A stretch of 32,720 bases of DNA from CAZADH01 sp964483805 (GTDB taxonomy: Bacteria > Muiribacteriota > Ozemobacteria > Ozemobacterales > Ozemobacteraceae). Location of the stretch: contig CAZADH010000029.1 in NCBI GenBank assembly GCA_964483805.1, positions 1 through 32,720 of the forward strand. Direction: 5' to 3'. Position numbers and translations under genes: made by a program. This document shows, one piece after another, positions 32,677 to 32,720 of this stretch. The notes beneath the pieces are model-generated. The model was not told where the DNA came from. It was given only the letters and a program-made list of their open reading frames with translations, and did no database searches. Positions within the stretch are counted from its first letter, which is position 1, and each line of letters begins with the position of its first letter.

Positions 32677-32720
32677 GAACGGTGGCCTCGGCGAAACGTT
32701 GGCCCATAGCGAGGGCGGGA
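32672..32720 (-). CDS. Possible 3' end of a convergent gene (partial)
   Basis: The minus strand is open from the window edge to a TGA (complement of 32672-32674) and reads PALAMGQRFAEATVR at its end. The position at a terminator hairpin suggests a real gene end, but the piece is too short to identify. If real, the slipin is the last gene of its operon and rtcB is not directly downstream. Confidence 0.3.
   Translation of the reverse strand, partial: PALAMGQRFAEATVR

Noticed and set aside
1..32720. CRISPR array, insertion sequence, prophage or integrase
   Set aside because: No regularly spaced direct repeats, transposase or integrase motifs, or terminal inverted repeats were seen on either strand.

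Overview
The window is high-GC bacterial DNA, densely coding on both strands. It contains a 10-N assembly gap, so it looks like a draft scaffold. Nothing in it is a secure phylum marker. Many Sec signal peptides, several large membrane sensor proteins, a sigma-54 system and a four-subunit pyruvate:ferredoxin oxidoreductase suggest a signalling-rich, probably diderm bacterium with anaerobic or facultative metabolism.

Layout. 1-2974: end of an unseen gene, then a large membrane-bound class III cyclase homologue. 2986-6443 (minus): a tight operon of a POT peptide transporter, a secreted coiled-coil protein and a secreted Sel1-repeat protein. 6687-9576 (plus): a DUF4105-like secreted protein, an NAD-dependent sugar epimerase/reductase broken by the N gap, and a glycine-rich secreted protein, with strong hairpin terminators between units. 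9661-15686: two more large cyclase homologues overlapping by 4 bp. 15730-18800: 2-oxoacid:ferredoxin oxidoreductase subunits gamma, delta, alpha and beta. 18825-22294: M50B-like membrane protease, ABC exporter ATPase and permease, and an unknown membrane protein. 22458-24002: secreted zinc metalloprotease. 24030-24563 (minus): secreted CxxC protein. 24704-29160: a possible 37-codon ORF, a hybrid histidine kinase with a frameshift, and a receiver-kinase protein. 29168-32562: an RNA-repair type locus.

The most interesting locus is at 29168-32562. A convincing RtcR (CARF-like domain plus sigma-54 AAA+ domain) is divergent from a correctly spaced -24/-12 promoter. That promoter has a perfect 12-bp inverted repeat just upstream. 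The predicted transcript first meets a tRNA-Ile(GAT)-like RNA whose outer acceptor stem cannot pair, and then a slipin/SPFH protein with three N-terminal repeats. No rtcA or rtcB is visible. This fits an SPFH plus tRNA-like RNA branch of RtcR-controlled RNA repair.

Two other signals stand out. First, the three cyclase homologues have lost different catalytic residues. Copy 1 keeps the base- and transition-state residues but lacks both metal aspartates. Copy 3 has both metal aspartates but lacks the others. Copy 2 has one substitution, Asp to His. This looks like C1/C2-style division of labour. Second, the 8-mer GTAAATAC occurs 11 times, where chance predicts well under one. It sits in different reading frames and on both strands, so selection at the DNA level is likely.
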